From Natronomonas gomsonensis (GTDB lineage: Archaea; Halobacteriota; Halobacteria; Halobacteriales; Haloarculaceae), in NCBI RefSeq assembly GCF_013391635.1, contig NZ_JACAWU010000002.1, positions 1,178,001-1,242,000 on the forward strand: a stretch of 64,000 nucleotides of DNA, read 5' to 3'. A program made the position numbers and the translations under genes. This document shows positions 8,960 to 17,495 of the stretch, one piece after another (the stretch's first letter is position 1; each line of letters opens with the position of its first letter). The notes below the pieces were generated by a model. The model was not told where the DNA came from, did no database searches, and was given only the letters and a program-made list of their open reading frames with translations.

Positions 8960-9961
8960 ATGGGCTTGTCAGCTAGGAACTGGGCTTCTCACATGAGTAC
9001 TGCCATCAGGCAGCGAGACACCGAAAAATTGCTTGAGGGTATCTACTCGGTCTACGCCGCCGGCTGGCAGGCAGTAACGTCCCGACACCCGCTAGGAACC
9101 AACGTCTACGATGCCGAGTGGGACGTGTTGATCGTGCTGGACGCGTGTCGAGTCGACGCTCTCCGGGAAGTCGCTGACGAGTACGATTTTCTCGGCGATA
9201 TTGACAGTATCTGGAGCGTCGGAAGTAATTCACAGGAGTGGTACCTGAACACGTTCACCGGGCAGTACGCGGAGGCAATTGCAAAGACCGCACTCATCAC
9301 CAGCAACCCGAACGCGGAGGCCGTACTCAAACACGGTGACACCGATCCTCGAATACCGATCCCGTTTTCCTGGACGGACTGGTCGCACGTTTCAGAGGAG
9401 GCATTCGCGCATATCGAGTACACGAGACAACACGAACGACCCTTCGATGATCTGGGGGATGACGCCCCCACCTTCGACGCGATACAGGATCCGAATTACA
9501 TTACGGACCGGGCGATTGCTGCGGGTCGCAACGACTACGAGAAAATTATTGTCCACTACTTCCAGCCGCATCGACCCTTCGTTGACGGCTTGATCAGACA
9601 AAATCAGCCGCTGAGTGTCACTGAAGAGAGCCCATATCGAGCGGTGCAGGCTGGTGAAATAACCAAATCAGATCTTTGGGCAGCCTATCTGGACAATCTC
9701 CGTCTCGCTCTCGGTTCTATCGAAATTCTGTTGGAGAACATCGATGCAGAGGATGTAATCATCACATCCGATCACGGTGAGTTACTGGGTGAGTTCGGCC
9801 AATACGGTCACTTCTTCGGTCTTCCGCATCCAGACCTGAAACGTGTCCCATGGGTTCGTACGAGTGCGAACGACCAGCGAACACGTAATCCAAAGTCTAA
9901 TCCCTCGATTAGAGAGGATGTAGACGTTACAGAACAGTTAGAAAGTCTTGGATACCTCTGA
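8960..9961 (+). CDS. Haloarchaeal alkaline-phosphatase-fold protein
   Basis: A 333-residue protein with DVLIVLDACRVDALRE (first metal site), GSNSQEWYLNTF (nucleophile region, Ser/Thr rather than Cys), HYFQPHRPF and ITSDHGELLGEFGQYGHF (second metal site), ending in ESLGYL like the other phosphatase-fold protein of this locus. It belongs to the compact sulfatase-like proteins common in haloarchaeal glycan clusters; their substrates are unknown. An ATG 33 nt downstream (8993) is an alternative start. The 174-bp gap upstream is the divergent promoter region shared with the GT4 gene. I infer a role in modifying glycan or glycolipid phosphate or sulfate groups. Confidence 0.8.
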   Translation: MGLSARNWASHMSTAIRQRDTEKLLEGIYSVYAAGWQAVTSRHPLGTNVYDAEWDVLIVLDACRVDALREVADEYDFLGDIDSIWSVGSNSQEWYLNTFTGQYAEAIAKTALITSNPNAEAVLKHGDTDPRIPIPFSWTDWSHVSEEAFAHIEYTRQHERPFDDLGDDAPTFDAIQDPNYITDRAIAAGRNDYEKIIVHYFQPHRPFVDGLIRQNQPLSVTEESPYRAVQAGEITKSDLWAAYLDNLRLALGSIEILLENIDAEDVIITSDHGELLGEFGQYGHFFGLPHPDLKRVPWVRTSANDQRTRNPKSNPSIREDVDVTEQLESLGYL

Positions 9962-9975
9962 GTTTGGAGGTATGA

Positions 9976-11391
9976 TTAGCCTGATGAGTGTCGTAAAAAA
10001 GAAAATAAATCCTCACGAGTACGTTCGATCGACAACAGAAGGATAGTGTAGATCGTCGCTCCCAAAATAATCAATAAGATTGTTTCAGTATTCCCGGAAA
10101 AGATGACCCGCGTCTTTACGAACCATACGCAAACCCCCATAGTGCAGGCTGAAATGAACTGGATTAAAAACCGATATTTGGGGAAGGAAAAACTCACAAA
10201 CTGACGAAGGAGCAAAACGTGAACTACTGCTGCAATAACAAATGACGCACTCGTGGCGAAGGCAGCCCCAATGATTCCAAATCGAGGAATCAACATCAGG
10301 TTCAACCCCAAGTTCGAGATGATGGTGGTAGCCGTGCCATAAAATGACACTTTCGGTTTATTCATGGCTACAAGTGAACGGCTAAATAAAAAATATATCG
10401 ATTGAAAAATGAACCCAGACATCAGAACTGAAAGTAGATATTCGTTTGAAACGTATTCAGCCGTGAAAAGGAGAGCCAATACATCCGAACCAATAATTGC
10501 CGCCCCAATAACACCTGCAAATGGCAGAATAAGGACAAATCGGAGTGAAGTCTCGATATCGTCACGTATTTGTTTAGTATTGTTCAGGCTATCTGCTTTA
10601 CTTATATATGAGAAGATTGTGTTCGCAAGAATTCCATTCAGGATGATTGCCGCGAGCATTAGACGCCACGCTACTTCATAGAGTCCGACATCGGCCTTTG
10701 TCAGCAGGATTCCGATTAATACAATGTCCGCAAAATAGAGTATCTTTGATCCGATGACGGTTAGAAAGTAGTATTTTGCAAAACCTATCAACTTGTTTGC
10801 CATCTCAATAGATGGAATAGTGAACTTCCGGTTCGTAAAATATATACTAACTGGAATAACCAAGAGTCTCGCAAAGGTCGCGGATGCAATAATTCCAAGC
10901 GCCCCCATTCCAAGCCGGACCGCGGCAACCGCACCTATAACAAATGCTATAACTCTAAGCAAATTTACGAAACCACCAACTGCTGCACGGAGGTCTGCTC
11001 TGAATATATGTTTATAGAATGATATGAATTGCTGTCCTGTCAATGCAACGATGAAATATATAAGGTACTCTTGGGCTATTATACCATCAAATGCATACTG
11101 GACCCCGAGGAACAGTATAGAGCCTATTACAGCTAGTGCGGTCGTCATCACCAAACCCGTGGAGTACCACCCATCGGGATCTTCATTTTCACTCGCAAAC
11201 TTTTCTGTAGCACCTCCGACTCCAAATGAAACTAGGAGTCCAGCCATACCTCGTAGAGACTCGAAGTAGAAGTACTCGCCTAATGTTCCTGGTGGGAGTG
11301 AACGAGTAAAATAGATGACTGATAATAATGTCAAGAGTTGCCCAAAGACCCGTAGGAAAAAAAGCTGTTTGACGTTCTTTAATAAAGACAT
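9976..11391 (-). CDS. Polysaccharide flippase (Wzx/MATE-like, MVF superfamily)
   Basis: A 471-residue integral membrane protein with 12 to 14 predicted hydrophobic helices. It begins LKNVKQLFFLRVFGQLLTLLSVIYFTRSLPPGTLGEYFYFES, the usual start of Wzx-type oligosaccharide flippases, and ends with a hydrophobic pair. It would move the lipid-linked oligosaccharide across the membrane. Base composition is much AT-richer than in the genes before it, with many AAA, ATA and ATT codons, suggesting acquisition from a different donor together with the next gene. It converges on the phosphatase-fold gene with a 14-bp gap. Confidence 0.9.
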   Translation of the reverse strand: MSLLKNVKQLFFLRVFGQLLTLLSVIYFTRSLPPGTLGEYFYFESLRGMAGLLVSFGVGGATEKFASENEDPDGWYSTGLVMTTALAVIGSILFLGVQYAFDGIIAQEYLIYFIVALTGQQFISFYKHIFRADLRAAVGGFVNLLRVIAFVIGAVAAVRLGMGALGIIASATFARLLVIPVSIYFTNRKFTIPSIEMANKLIGFAKYYFLTVIGSKILYFADIVLIGILLTKADVGLYEVAWRLMLAAIILNGILANTIFSYISKADSLNNTKQIRDDIETSLRFVLILPFAGVIGAAIIGSDVLALLFTAEYVSNEYLLSVLMSGFIFQSIYFLFSRSLVAMNKPKVSFYGTATTIISNLGLNLMLIPRFGIIGAAFATSASFVIAAVVHVLLLRQFVSFSFPKYRFLIQFISACTMGVCVWFVKTRVIFSGNTETILLIILGATIYTILLLSIERTREDLFSFLRHSSG

Positions 11392-11786
11392 GCTGAAGTT
11401 CCTTCGAGATATTGCATTTATTTAATGGAGGTGAATGGTCGCCACAACAAACGGTTATATGAGGGTCACAACATGCTATTATAAAAAAGGTGTTTATTTA
11501 GCCCACTAAATCCCCAGACAACGACTTAATAGGTCGATAAATCAATGGAGTTGATGCGAATGAGTGTCAGTTTGAGGAACCACACTATACTATTTACCAA
11601 GGTGGTGGGTTCGCTGACAAAAAGGTATTGCGACGGTAGCCAATAAACCACCCCCTCCTGGGCGGCAGCTCCTTGAACAAAAACGATTTGTACGAGACCC
11701 TGGGGGTTGCTCCCATATGTTTACAACCTCAAACAGTACGTGACCCACTGATTTCGACGCGCTACGGCGATTCAATAGGAAAAATC
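11392..11786. other. AT-rich divergent intergenic region
   Basis: 395 bp between the divergent flippase and membrane-protein genes. It is AT-rich, with several TATA-like runs (for example around 11480-11500, ttataaaaaa) that could serve either gene. I see no convincing RNA gene or conserved repeat. A short GC-rich patch lies at 11650-11670. The open frame of the plus-strand gene continues up to a TTG at 11673, but I do not regard that as the start. Confidence 0.5.
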
Positions 11787-13391
11787 ATGGTGATATCGAT
11801 AACGTTATACAACCAGACAGAACTGGATAGACTAGTGTCCCGTCAAGCTAAAATTGGACTCATTGCCGTATTTTTGGCACTTGCATCCGCTTTTTTTATG
11901 TATACTATCTCTGTAGACGGGTTTGCTCCTAAACACGCATACCATGTGGCTGAAACGGTCCAGACGGGCCATATTCCTGAGTCCGGAATAAATGTCGAGG
12001 GCTTCTATGGATTTGGTGCGATATTTGTTATAGTCTCAAATATTGATCCGTCGGCTTTGATATATTTTCCACTAACTGTCTGGGCATATATCCCAATACT
12101 ATTCACTTTGACATATAAATTATCTAGTGATTACAGGATCGCTGGTGGGGTTGTTTTACTTCAATATCTAACCGGCTTGGAAGGCACAGAAAAACTCTAT
12201 TTTTGGCCACACGGATTTGGCAAAATGCTATTTTTTACAGTACTTATTTTGCTCATTGTATCCGTTAGAAATGGGCGCTGGTATAGGAGACTGAGTTTAT
12301 GCCTCGTAATTATCTTAACATCCCTTATGTTTGTGTCGTACAATTTATCTGTGATTGCACTGGCTTGTCTGGGTATCCTTGCTATCAGTACAAATTTACT
12401 GGAAAGTTGTGCTAATAAGACATCAAAATATTGGTTTTCTTACTCAACCAGTAAATCTTTGATTATAAGTATTTCCTTAGCTGCTATCGTGATATTCGGT
12501 ATGAGTAGTTTCATATATTCAACTGCTATTCCTCTTGTTCTTCGATTAGAAGAATTTTCCACCCTTTCAAAGTTCACAAGTGCTTGGTTTGGTACGAATG
12601 ACCTTCCAGAAGAACTTGCTGCGATATATTTCACGCGGCCCCCAACCCTAACTTATCTAGCAGTTTTTAAATATGTGATTGTTCTCTTCATCCTTAGCTT
12701 GCTGGGAATACTAATACTCCAGTTCCTTAGACACCGTGACTTATACGCTGATGACCTCATAATGGGTAGTTTGACTCTGAGCGTAGGTATCTTCATGTTT
12801 CTCCGGATTTTTGTTGGTGCGATACCCGTACAATGGCTTCATCTGCCGATGATTCTTACTATTGGTTATCTTTGGAAAAATAGGGACCGGGAATCAGCCG
12901 TTCTCGATATAAAAACCCGACGCAGTATAGTAGTCGTAGCACTCGTACTGCTACTCATTCAGGCACCTATATTTTATGCTGTAGGCCTCCAATCCAACAG
13001 CATCAATCGCGTCGATGGTTTTTCGGAATATGAAGAATCTAGTGAATTCATGTCAGATTATTCAAATAAACCTGTATTAACTACAAAGACGAGCCAATAT
13101 TTGGTGGAATCATATGCATTACAGTCATACAAGGAGTCTCAAAGTGGAATCCAAGTTGGGGTGTTAACTATATCTGACATTAACAAAATGCGGACTCAGC
13201 AGCAAGTAAAGGAGGGGATCTATGTCACATACACTGGATGGAATTATGTTGCTTTGCCTAACTGGGTCACCGTACAGTCGTGGGAAATGTCTGAGGGTAA
13301 GATACAAAGAAACACCAACATGATACACATCTATGATTCAGGCAAAATGAAATTGTATGGGAATAATAATATGTCTACAAAATCTGGATGA
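11787..13391 (+). CDS. Polytopic membrane protein of glycan locus, GT-C-like topology
   Basis: About 534 residues from the ATG at 11787, chosen because the first transmembrane helix follows shortly after it. I count roughly 10 to 12 hydrophobic helices up to about residue 415, then a soluble tail of about 115 residues that would lie outside the cell. This layout is like GT-C glycosyltransferases and O-antigen polymerase or ligase-like proteins, but no diagnostic acidic loop motif is clear. The DNA is AT-rich like the flippase gene and its codon use differs from the rest of the window. A role in extending, polymerising or ligating glycan is inferred only from topology and place. Confidence 0.6.
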   Translation: MVISITLYNQTELDRLVSRQAKIGLIAVFLALASAFFMYTISVDGFAPKHAYHVAETVQTGHIPESGINVEGFYGFGAIFVIVSNIDPSALIYFPLTVWAYIPILFTLTYKLSSDYRIAGGVVLLQYLTGLEGTEKLYFWPHGFGKMLFFTVLILLIVSVRNGRWYRRLSLCLVIILTSLMFVSYNLSVIALACLGILAISTNLLESCANKTSKYWFSYSTSKSLIISISLAAIVIFGMSSFIYSTAIPLVLRLEEFSTLSKFTSAWFGTNDLPEELAAIYFTRPPTLTYLAVFKYVIVLFILSLLGILILQFLRHRDLYADDLIMGSLTLSVGIFMFLRIFVGAIPVQWLHLPMILTIGYLWKNRDRESAVLDIKTRRSIVVVALVLLLIQAPIFYAVGLQSNSINRVDGFSEYEESSEFMSDYSNKPVLTTKTSQYLVESYALQSYKESQSGIQVGVLTISDINKMRTQQQVKEGIYVTYTGWNYVALPNWVTVQSWEMSEGKIQRNTNMIHIYDSGKMKLYGNNNMSTKSG

Positions 13392-13509
13392 TGTAGGGGC
13401 AAAATAGCGTGAGAAAACATAGCTGCCTATTTCCCCCGCACCACAACTTAAATTGATGAATTATTTGACTGCCGGCTTTCATCGTAACTGCGAGTCACCA
13501 GTTGGCTGA

Positions 13510-13659
13510 CCCGTAAAACTTGAGCGAGGACTGAAGATCTTGGAGAGTGATGAACTCAATCACGGCTATTGAATTGACTTCGGGGCCTCAACTGTCTCGG
13601 AAGAAACGTTCACAGCCCTCCGAACGTATCTGTCTGCGCAAGTTGAACAGCTGGCCTGA
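13510..13659 (+). pseudogene. Decayed C-terminal fragment of a DUF6036-type nucleotidyltransferase toxin
   Basis: Read in one frame it gives KLERGLKILESDELNHGY, one in-frame TGA, then IDFGASTVSEETFTALRTYL and so on to a stop. This is the same protein segment as the C-terminal part of the nucleotidyltransferase gene at 28359-28547, differing at about a dozen residues. No N-terminal part remains upstream. It is a second, older copy of the same toxin module reduced to about 50 codons. The surrounding 13392-13814 gap otherwise shows nothing I recognise. Confidence 0.75.
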
Positions 13660-13814
13660 CCAGCGAGATGCCATAGTGTTGGAACTACCTGCATTATGGA
13701 GAGTATCTCCCGTTCACGGTGGGCGAGAATCTGCTACTCCACACCACCCCAAGCGGATACAGTGTCCGAAAATCGGCAAAAAATGAATAGTGAGGAGAAT
13801 ACACCCACGCCACG

Positions 13815-14711
13815 ATGAAGCGGAATCGGCTCCTGAAAGCCGGCCTCGCCGTTCTCTGTATTTCGATGGTGATGGCTGCAGGCCTGTGGTTTCTGTTCGT
13901 GGCTACACCGCCAACAACTGAAAGCGACCTGAACGCAACCACGCCGGATCCAAACCTCTCGACAGCGCCACCCGAGTTCACGATGACTGCGATGGTAACG
14001 ACTCGGGAGCTCGAGGAGCCGTCCGATACGACGAACTGGTCGGCCGGAGTGGTGTACGATGCCGACGCGGAGGAGCGTCTCGGGTGGCTCAACTCTACGG
14101 GCGCGGACGGCGAGGTGTCTATGGGTCAGTATCAGCGGTACTCTCAAAACGCAACTCACGAGTACAATCGGTATCACCACCCGGAATCCGACGCATTCGA
14201 TACCAGAGTCGAATCCATCCGTGACGATTTGAACCCGGATGCGGAGTCGCTCTCCGTCAACAACACGTCGCAAACGTACGTCCACTACCGAAAGCGGCCA
14301 CAGAGCGCGTTTGAGGTCGTCCCCGATTTGATGCCGCCGCTTGGATTCATCGACCGAGTGCCGTTCGAGCACGATGGGTCGACGACGTTCAGAGGCGATC
14401 CTGTCGAGAAATACGTACCCACCTCCGGATGGGCTCAGACACCGGGAACTGTCGATGACGACCCTGACTGGTATATTTCGAATACGAGTGGCGAACTGTA
14501 CGTGAACCAGACGACCGGGCATATCGTTCACGTGAACGTGTCCCTCACATCGAAACGTACTGCGATTCGCGCAGGCAAGTGGTTCGGTGAGAGCGGGAAC
14601 CGTATCCGCATTAGGCTAACCGTCCGTGAGGATCTCCGGGACGGTGACCTCCGGCCAGGGTGGGCTACGGACGCGACATTCGACGAGCAGTCATCGGACC
14701 GGACACGATGA
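13815..14711 (+). CDS. Membrane-anchored exported protein, function unknown
   Basis: 298 residues. An N-terminal basic stretch (KRNR) and one hydrophobic helix (about residues 9-30) act as a signal anchor. The rest is hydrophilic, acidic and rich in N-x-T/S sequons (NATTPD, NSTG, NNTS, NQTTG, NVS), consistent with an N-glycosylated domain outside the cell. No catalytic motif is seen. The sequence has the look of haloarchaeal DUF-type proteins with a beta-rich outer domain, but I cannot name a family. Confidence 0.6.
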   Translation: MKRNRLLKAGLAVLCISMVMAAGLWFLFVATPPTTESDLNATTPDPNLSTAPPEFTMTAMVTTRELEEPSDTTNWSAGVVYDADAEERLGWLNSTGADGEVSMGQYQRYSQNATHEYNRYHHPESDAFDTRVESIRDDLNPDAESLSVNNTSQTYVHYRKRPQSAFEVVPDLMPPLGFIDRVPFEHDGSTTFRGDPVEKYVPTSGWAQTPGTVDDDPDWYISNTSGELYVNQTTGHIVHVNVSLTSKRTAIRAGKWFGESGNRIRIRLTVREDLRDGDLRPGWATDATFDEQSSDRTR

Positions 14712-14782
14712 TCGTTCCAATAGGCGGTGAGCCCCTTTCTCAAGGAAGCGAGTCTGGGGTCGTTCACGGGCCCTAGTCCCGG

Positions 14783-15745
14783 TTAACAGCGTTCCAGCCG
14801 CGTCTCCGCGGGCACCGACAACTGAATCAAGTTCACTGTACTGGTAAACGCCGATGCCTCATCCCGGCCGGGGAATACAACGGAGAATTCCCCACTCCAT
14901 TCACCCGACCGAATTGCCTCGGCGAGCTGGCGCGATATCCCGCCGTTCCACACTGTCTCTCCTCCCACATCGATGTACAACACTTGGCCAACTTGCCCCT
15001 GGAGGTCCACTACCTCCCTGAGTCTGTTGCGGTATTGCGTGCGCCCAGTTTCCGTGAGTTGGATATGAACTAATATTCGGTTATTATCCTCTGTTACTTC
15101 GGTCACTTGGAACAAGGACTTGTCAACCAGCGTTCGGCGCTCACCATCCGACTCAGCATAAAACGTCACGTCACTTGAGGGGGAGAGACCCTCCGCGCCC
15201 TGTATATTGATGACCGCGACAATTCGATCGGACTCGGACTCGCCCGTTCGAATACGATACACCGAATACGCCGACACGTCTTCGGACTGGTCGAGAGAGT
15301 CCCTGACAGATTGTGCAATGCGCCTAAGCGTGGGCGTCGTGAGGCCCACACGAACCGGGCCGAGATCAGATCGGTCATCGGTATAGCTCCGTAGTTCCTC
15401 AATCGATATGGCATCGCTACGCACCTCAACCGCATACTCGTCTCCCGTCTCGACGATTTCGAATTCCATCTCCGGTCCGAGCTCGGCGGTGAAGGATTCG
15501 GCTGCCTCTTTGGTTTCTGCGACGACGGACACCCCACGTGGTGTTACTATCAGCCGACTTTGTTCGTCGGGGTTCGAACACTCGGGGTCCTCAGAGAGTG
15601 TCTCGATCTCGTCGCTTGTGGCTTCGTTCTTGGGAGTCTGGCGCTGGTTCTCATCGTTGATGCCATCCACAGGGCCTTTCGAACACCCGGCGAGTAGGGG
15701 TGTCGTGGCCGCGATCGCCGTCAGTAGCTGGCGACGGGTTGCCAT
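14783..15745 (-). CDS. Tat-exported lipoprotein with a SecD-like region
   Basis: Starts MATRRQLLTAIAATTPLLAGC. The twin-arginine motif followed by a lipobox LLAGC marks export by Tat and lipid attachment at Cys about residue 21. I chose the second ATG (15745) because it sits directly before the RR motif. The mature part is acidic. Its later half (DVTFYAESDGERRTLVD, VTEVTEDNN, QLTETGRTQYRNRL) recalls the periplasmic-type P1 region of SecD, a weak resemblance from memory rather than a firm assignment. It is convergent with the membrane-anchored gene and has no obvious operon partner. Confidence 0.65.
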   Translation of the reverse strand: MATRRQLLTAIAATTPLLAGCSKGPVDGINDENQRQTPKNEATSDEIETLSEDPECSNPDEQSRLIVTPRGVSVVAETKEAAESFTAELGPEMEFEIVETGDEYAVEVRSDAISIEELRSYTDDRSDLGPVRVGLTTPTLRRIAQSVRDSLDQSEDVSAYSVYRIRTGESESDRIVAVINIQGAEGLSPSSDVTFYAESDGERRTLVDKSLFQVTEVTEDNNRILVHIQLTETGRTQYRNRLREVVDLQGQVGQVLYIDVGGETVWNGGISRQLAEAIRSGEWSGEFSVVFPGRDEASAFTSTVNLIQLSVPAETRLERC

Positions 15746-16026
15746 TGAGTTCAAATATGTCCAATCTTCGGAATAATTTTCGATTCGAGAGGTTTGGATC
15801 GCTTGTGAGCAGTGAGACCCACCTCGGGATATTGACAGAGTTTAGAGAATATATCAGACACCATATATCTCAATAGAGACAGAATTCGGGCTGAGTGGGT
15901 GGCCGCGGATACGCTAGCGGCAATGTAATCGCATGTCGAGTGGGTTCACCCACAAAGATAGTCGCAATAGCGACGAGTTCCCGTGTGGCTGACTGGTAGC
16001 AAGAACCTTCCTGTTGTTCAGTTACC

Positions 16027-16058
16027 ACAACAATTACCAATGTGCCGCCCGTTGTTGT
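16027..16058 (+). promoter_or_regulatory. Inverted repeat before the TumE gene
   Basis: Arms acaacaa (16027-16033) and ttgttgt (16052-16058) with an 18-bp spacer end 2 bp before the ATG of the TumE gene. This position suits autoregulation by the DNA-binding partner encoded downstream. The rest of the gap 15746-16026 shows nothing I recognise. Confidence 0.45.
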
Positions 16059-16060
16059 AG

Positions 16061-16330
16061 ATGGACAACACAGGTGGCCCAATGCCGGGGACGAAAATCT
16101 TCGAGGACGACGACGAATTCCCAGAAGGCGACAGATGGGAAGCCCTCGCCTGGGATGTCCCAAAGAGTGATGAGTTCCCGGAGGGACTGAAGTACAGCTT
16201 CCAGTACCTTGGGCCGGCCGACGAAGAGATCCTGCGATACGACAACGCGAACGACGCCCACGACGTTGGGCGACATCACCGCCACTACCACAGCGAGGTC
16301 GAAACCATCCATGAGCAAGAATTCGCCTGA
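16061..16330 (+). CDS. TumE-family (DUF6516) toxin-like protein
   Basis: 89 residues with the family pattern SFQYLGP, LRYDNAND and a His-rich block HDVGRHHRHYHSEVE. This family is found in haloarchaea next to a small DNA-binding partner and is classed as a toxin-antitoxin component. The next gene overlaps its end by 20 bp. The biochemical activity has not been settled to my knowledge. The His-rich block could bind metal, but that is inference. Confidence 0.75.
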   Translation: MDNTGGPMPGTKIFEDDDEFPEGDRWEALAWDVPKSDEFPEGLKYSFQYLGPADEEILRYDNANDAHDVGRHHRHYHSEVETIHEQEFA

Positions 16331-16763
16331 CCACGCCCACGAACCCCCGGAGGATGTCGAATATCCCTCGACGCTTCGCATCACGTCGAAGCCGTTCGAG
16401 GACCACAAGGAGAGCGTTCTGGACCGTGCCGAGCGCTGCGAGCAGGGTGAAGAAGTGCCGCATGTCGTCAACTTCCAAGACGCCAGCCGACTACAGCGCA
16501 TCCTCACGCCCCGCCGGTTGGAGTTGGTTCGAAGCCTGATGGACGAGCCAGCCGAGAGCATCCGCGCCCTCGCCGCTCGCCTCGATCGAGACGTCCGACA
16601 GGTTCACGACGATCTCCAGATTCTCAGCGAGTATCGTATCGTCCACTTCCGCGAAGAGGATGGCGCAAAGAAGCCACACATACCCTATGACACGGTAACA
16701 ATCGAGGTCGAACTCAGCAAGTCACTCGGTGACACCACCGACTCACACGCGTCGGCAAAATGA
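16311..16763 (+). CDS. HVO_A0114-type DNA-binding protein, partner of TumE
   Basis: About 150 residues from the ATG at 16311, where the sequence becomes family-like; the longer open frame to 16209 is out of context. The C-terminal half has a winged-helix core (TPRRLELVRSLMDEPAESIRALAARLDRDVRQVHDDLQIL) followed by a wing, the pattern of the putative haloarchaeal regulators that accompany TumE proteins. It overlaps the TumE gene by 20 bp, so the two are coupled. I infer that it is the antitoxin and repressor of the pair and would bind the inverted repeat upstream. Confidence 0.75.
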   Translation: MSKNSPDHAHEPPEDVEYPSTLRITSKPFEDHKESVLDRAERCEQGEEVPHVVNFQDASRLQRILTPRRLELVRSLMDEPAESIRALAARLDRDVRQVHDDLQILSEYRIVHFREEDGAKKPHIPYDTVTIEVELSKSLGDTTDSHASAK

Positions 16764-16803
16764 AGACGTCCAATGGTCAGGTATCCGGAGTTCTCAGACG
16801 AAC

Positions 16804-16810
16804 CCTTAAG
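16804..16810 (+). promoter_or_regulatory. TATA-like box of the DUF433 gene
   Basis: The sequence cttaagc lies 26-32 nt before the ATG at 16836, the spacing of a leaderless haloarchaeal promoter. It supports 16836 as the start rather than the longer frame from 16773. Confidence 0.5.
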
Positions 16811-16835
16811 CGGGAGAGCGAGTAACAAATACCCA

Positions 16836-17117
16836 ATGAAGGGTATCGTTCGCACCGAGGACATCTTGGGTGGTGAGCCCCGGTTAGCGGGTCGTCGTAT
16901 CGCGGTCCGCCAGATCGCTGAGTTGGCGATAGATGGAGGTGTCCAGCCTGCAGAAGTGGCTGACCAACTCGAAATCGAACTGGCAGACGTTCACCGGGCG
17001 CTGACGTATTACTATGATCACCCTGAGGAGATGGCTACAGTTCGCAAGCGGCATCGGGAAGCTATGGACCGAGTGCGTGAAGAGGCCCTCGATCCACCGA
17101 AAACGGCCACGAAATGA
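16836..17117 (+). CDS. DUF433 antitoxin
   Basis: 93 residues with the DUF433 core: DILGGEPRLAGRRIAVRQIAELAIDGG, then the helix-turn-helix PAEVADQLEIELADVHRALTYYYDHPEEM. DUF433 proteins are the usual partners of DUF5615 PIN-like toxins, and exactly such a gene follows with an ATGA overlap. I chose the start from the TATA-like box and the family N-terminus. A second DUF433 gene at 23286-23561 is a paralogue without a toxin. Confidence 0.88.
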   Translation: MKGIVRTEDILGGEPRLAGRRIAVRQIAELAIDGGVQPAEVADQLEIELADVHRALTYYYDHPEEMATVRKRHREAMDRVREEALDPPKTATK

Positions 17118-17347
17118 CCCTGTCGTTGCTCTGCGATGAGCACGTTAAGAGAGTCTTTATCAGGGAGCTCAGGGCCAATGGATACGGTGTTGAGTGGGTT
17201 TCGGATGACTATGAGTCTGGTCGATCCGATTCGGAACATCTCAAGTACGCTGTGGAGAATGATCTCGTGCTGCTGACCAACGACACGGACGTTCTCCGGT
17301 TGCACGATGACTATCGCCACTCGGGACTCATCGTATACGACGAATAG
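17114..17347 (+). CDS. DUF5615 PIN-like toxin, probably C-terminally truncated
   Basis: Begins LSLLCDEHVKR, the first acidic site (D-E) of the DUF5615 Mut7-C/PIN-like fold, and continues to VLLTNDTDVLRL and SGLIVYDE. It then stops at 77 residues, whereas the proteins I know are about 105 to 120 long, so the last helices seem lost. It overlaps the DUF433 stop as ATGA. It would be an RNase toxin if active; the missing C-terminus makes this doubtful. Confidence 0.75.
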   Translation: MTLSLLCDEHVKRVFIRELRANGYGVEWVSDDYESGRSDSEHLKYAVENDLVLLTNDTDVLRLHDDYRHSGLIVYDE

Positions 17348-17495
17348 ATCTTTCGCGTCCTTCTGCCGCAATATCAACACATCACCAGTGGCACCCACAA
17401 CCCGAGGGGCGAGACGCGAAGCACGAGCGATGTGGGGGCATCATTTCTTTCAACGATAAACGATTAGTATAATGGCCTGAAGGTTTCGCCCAACG

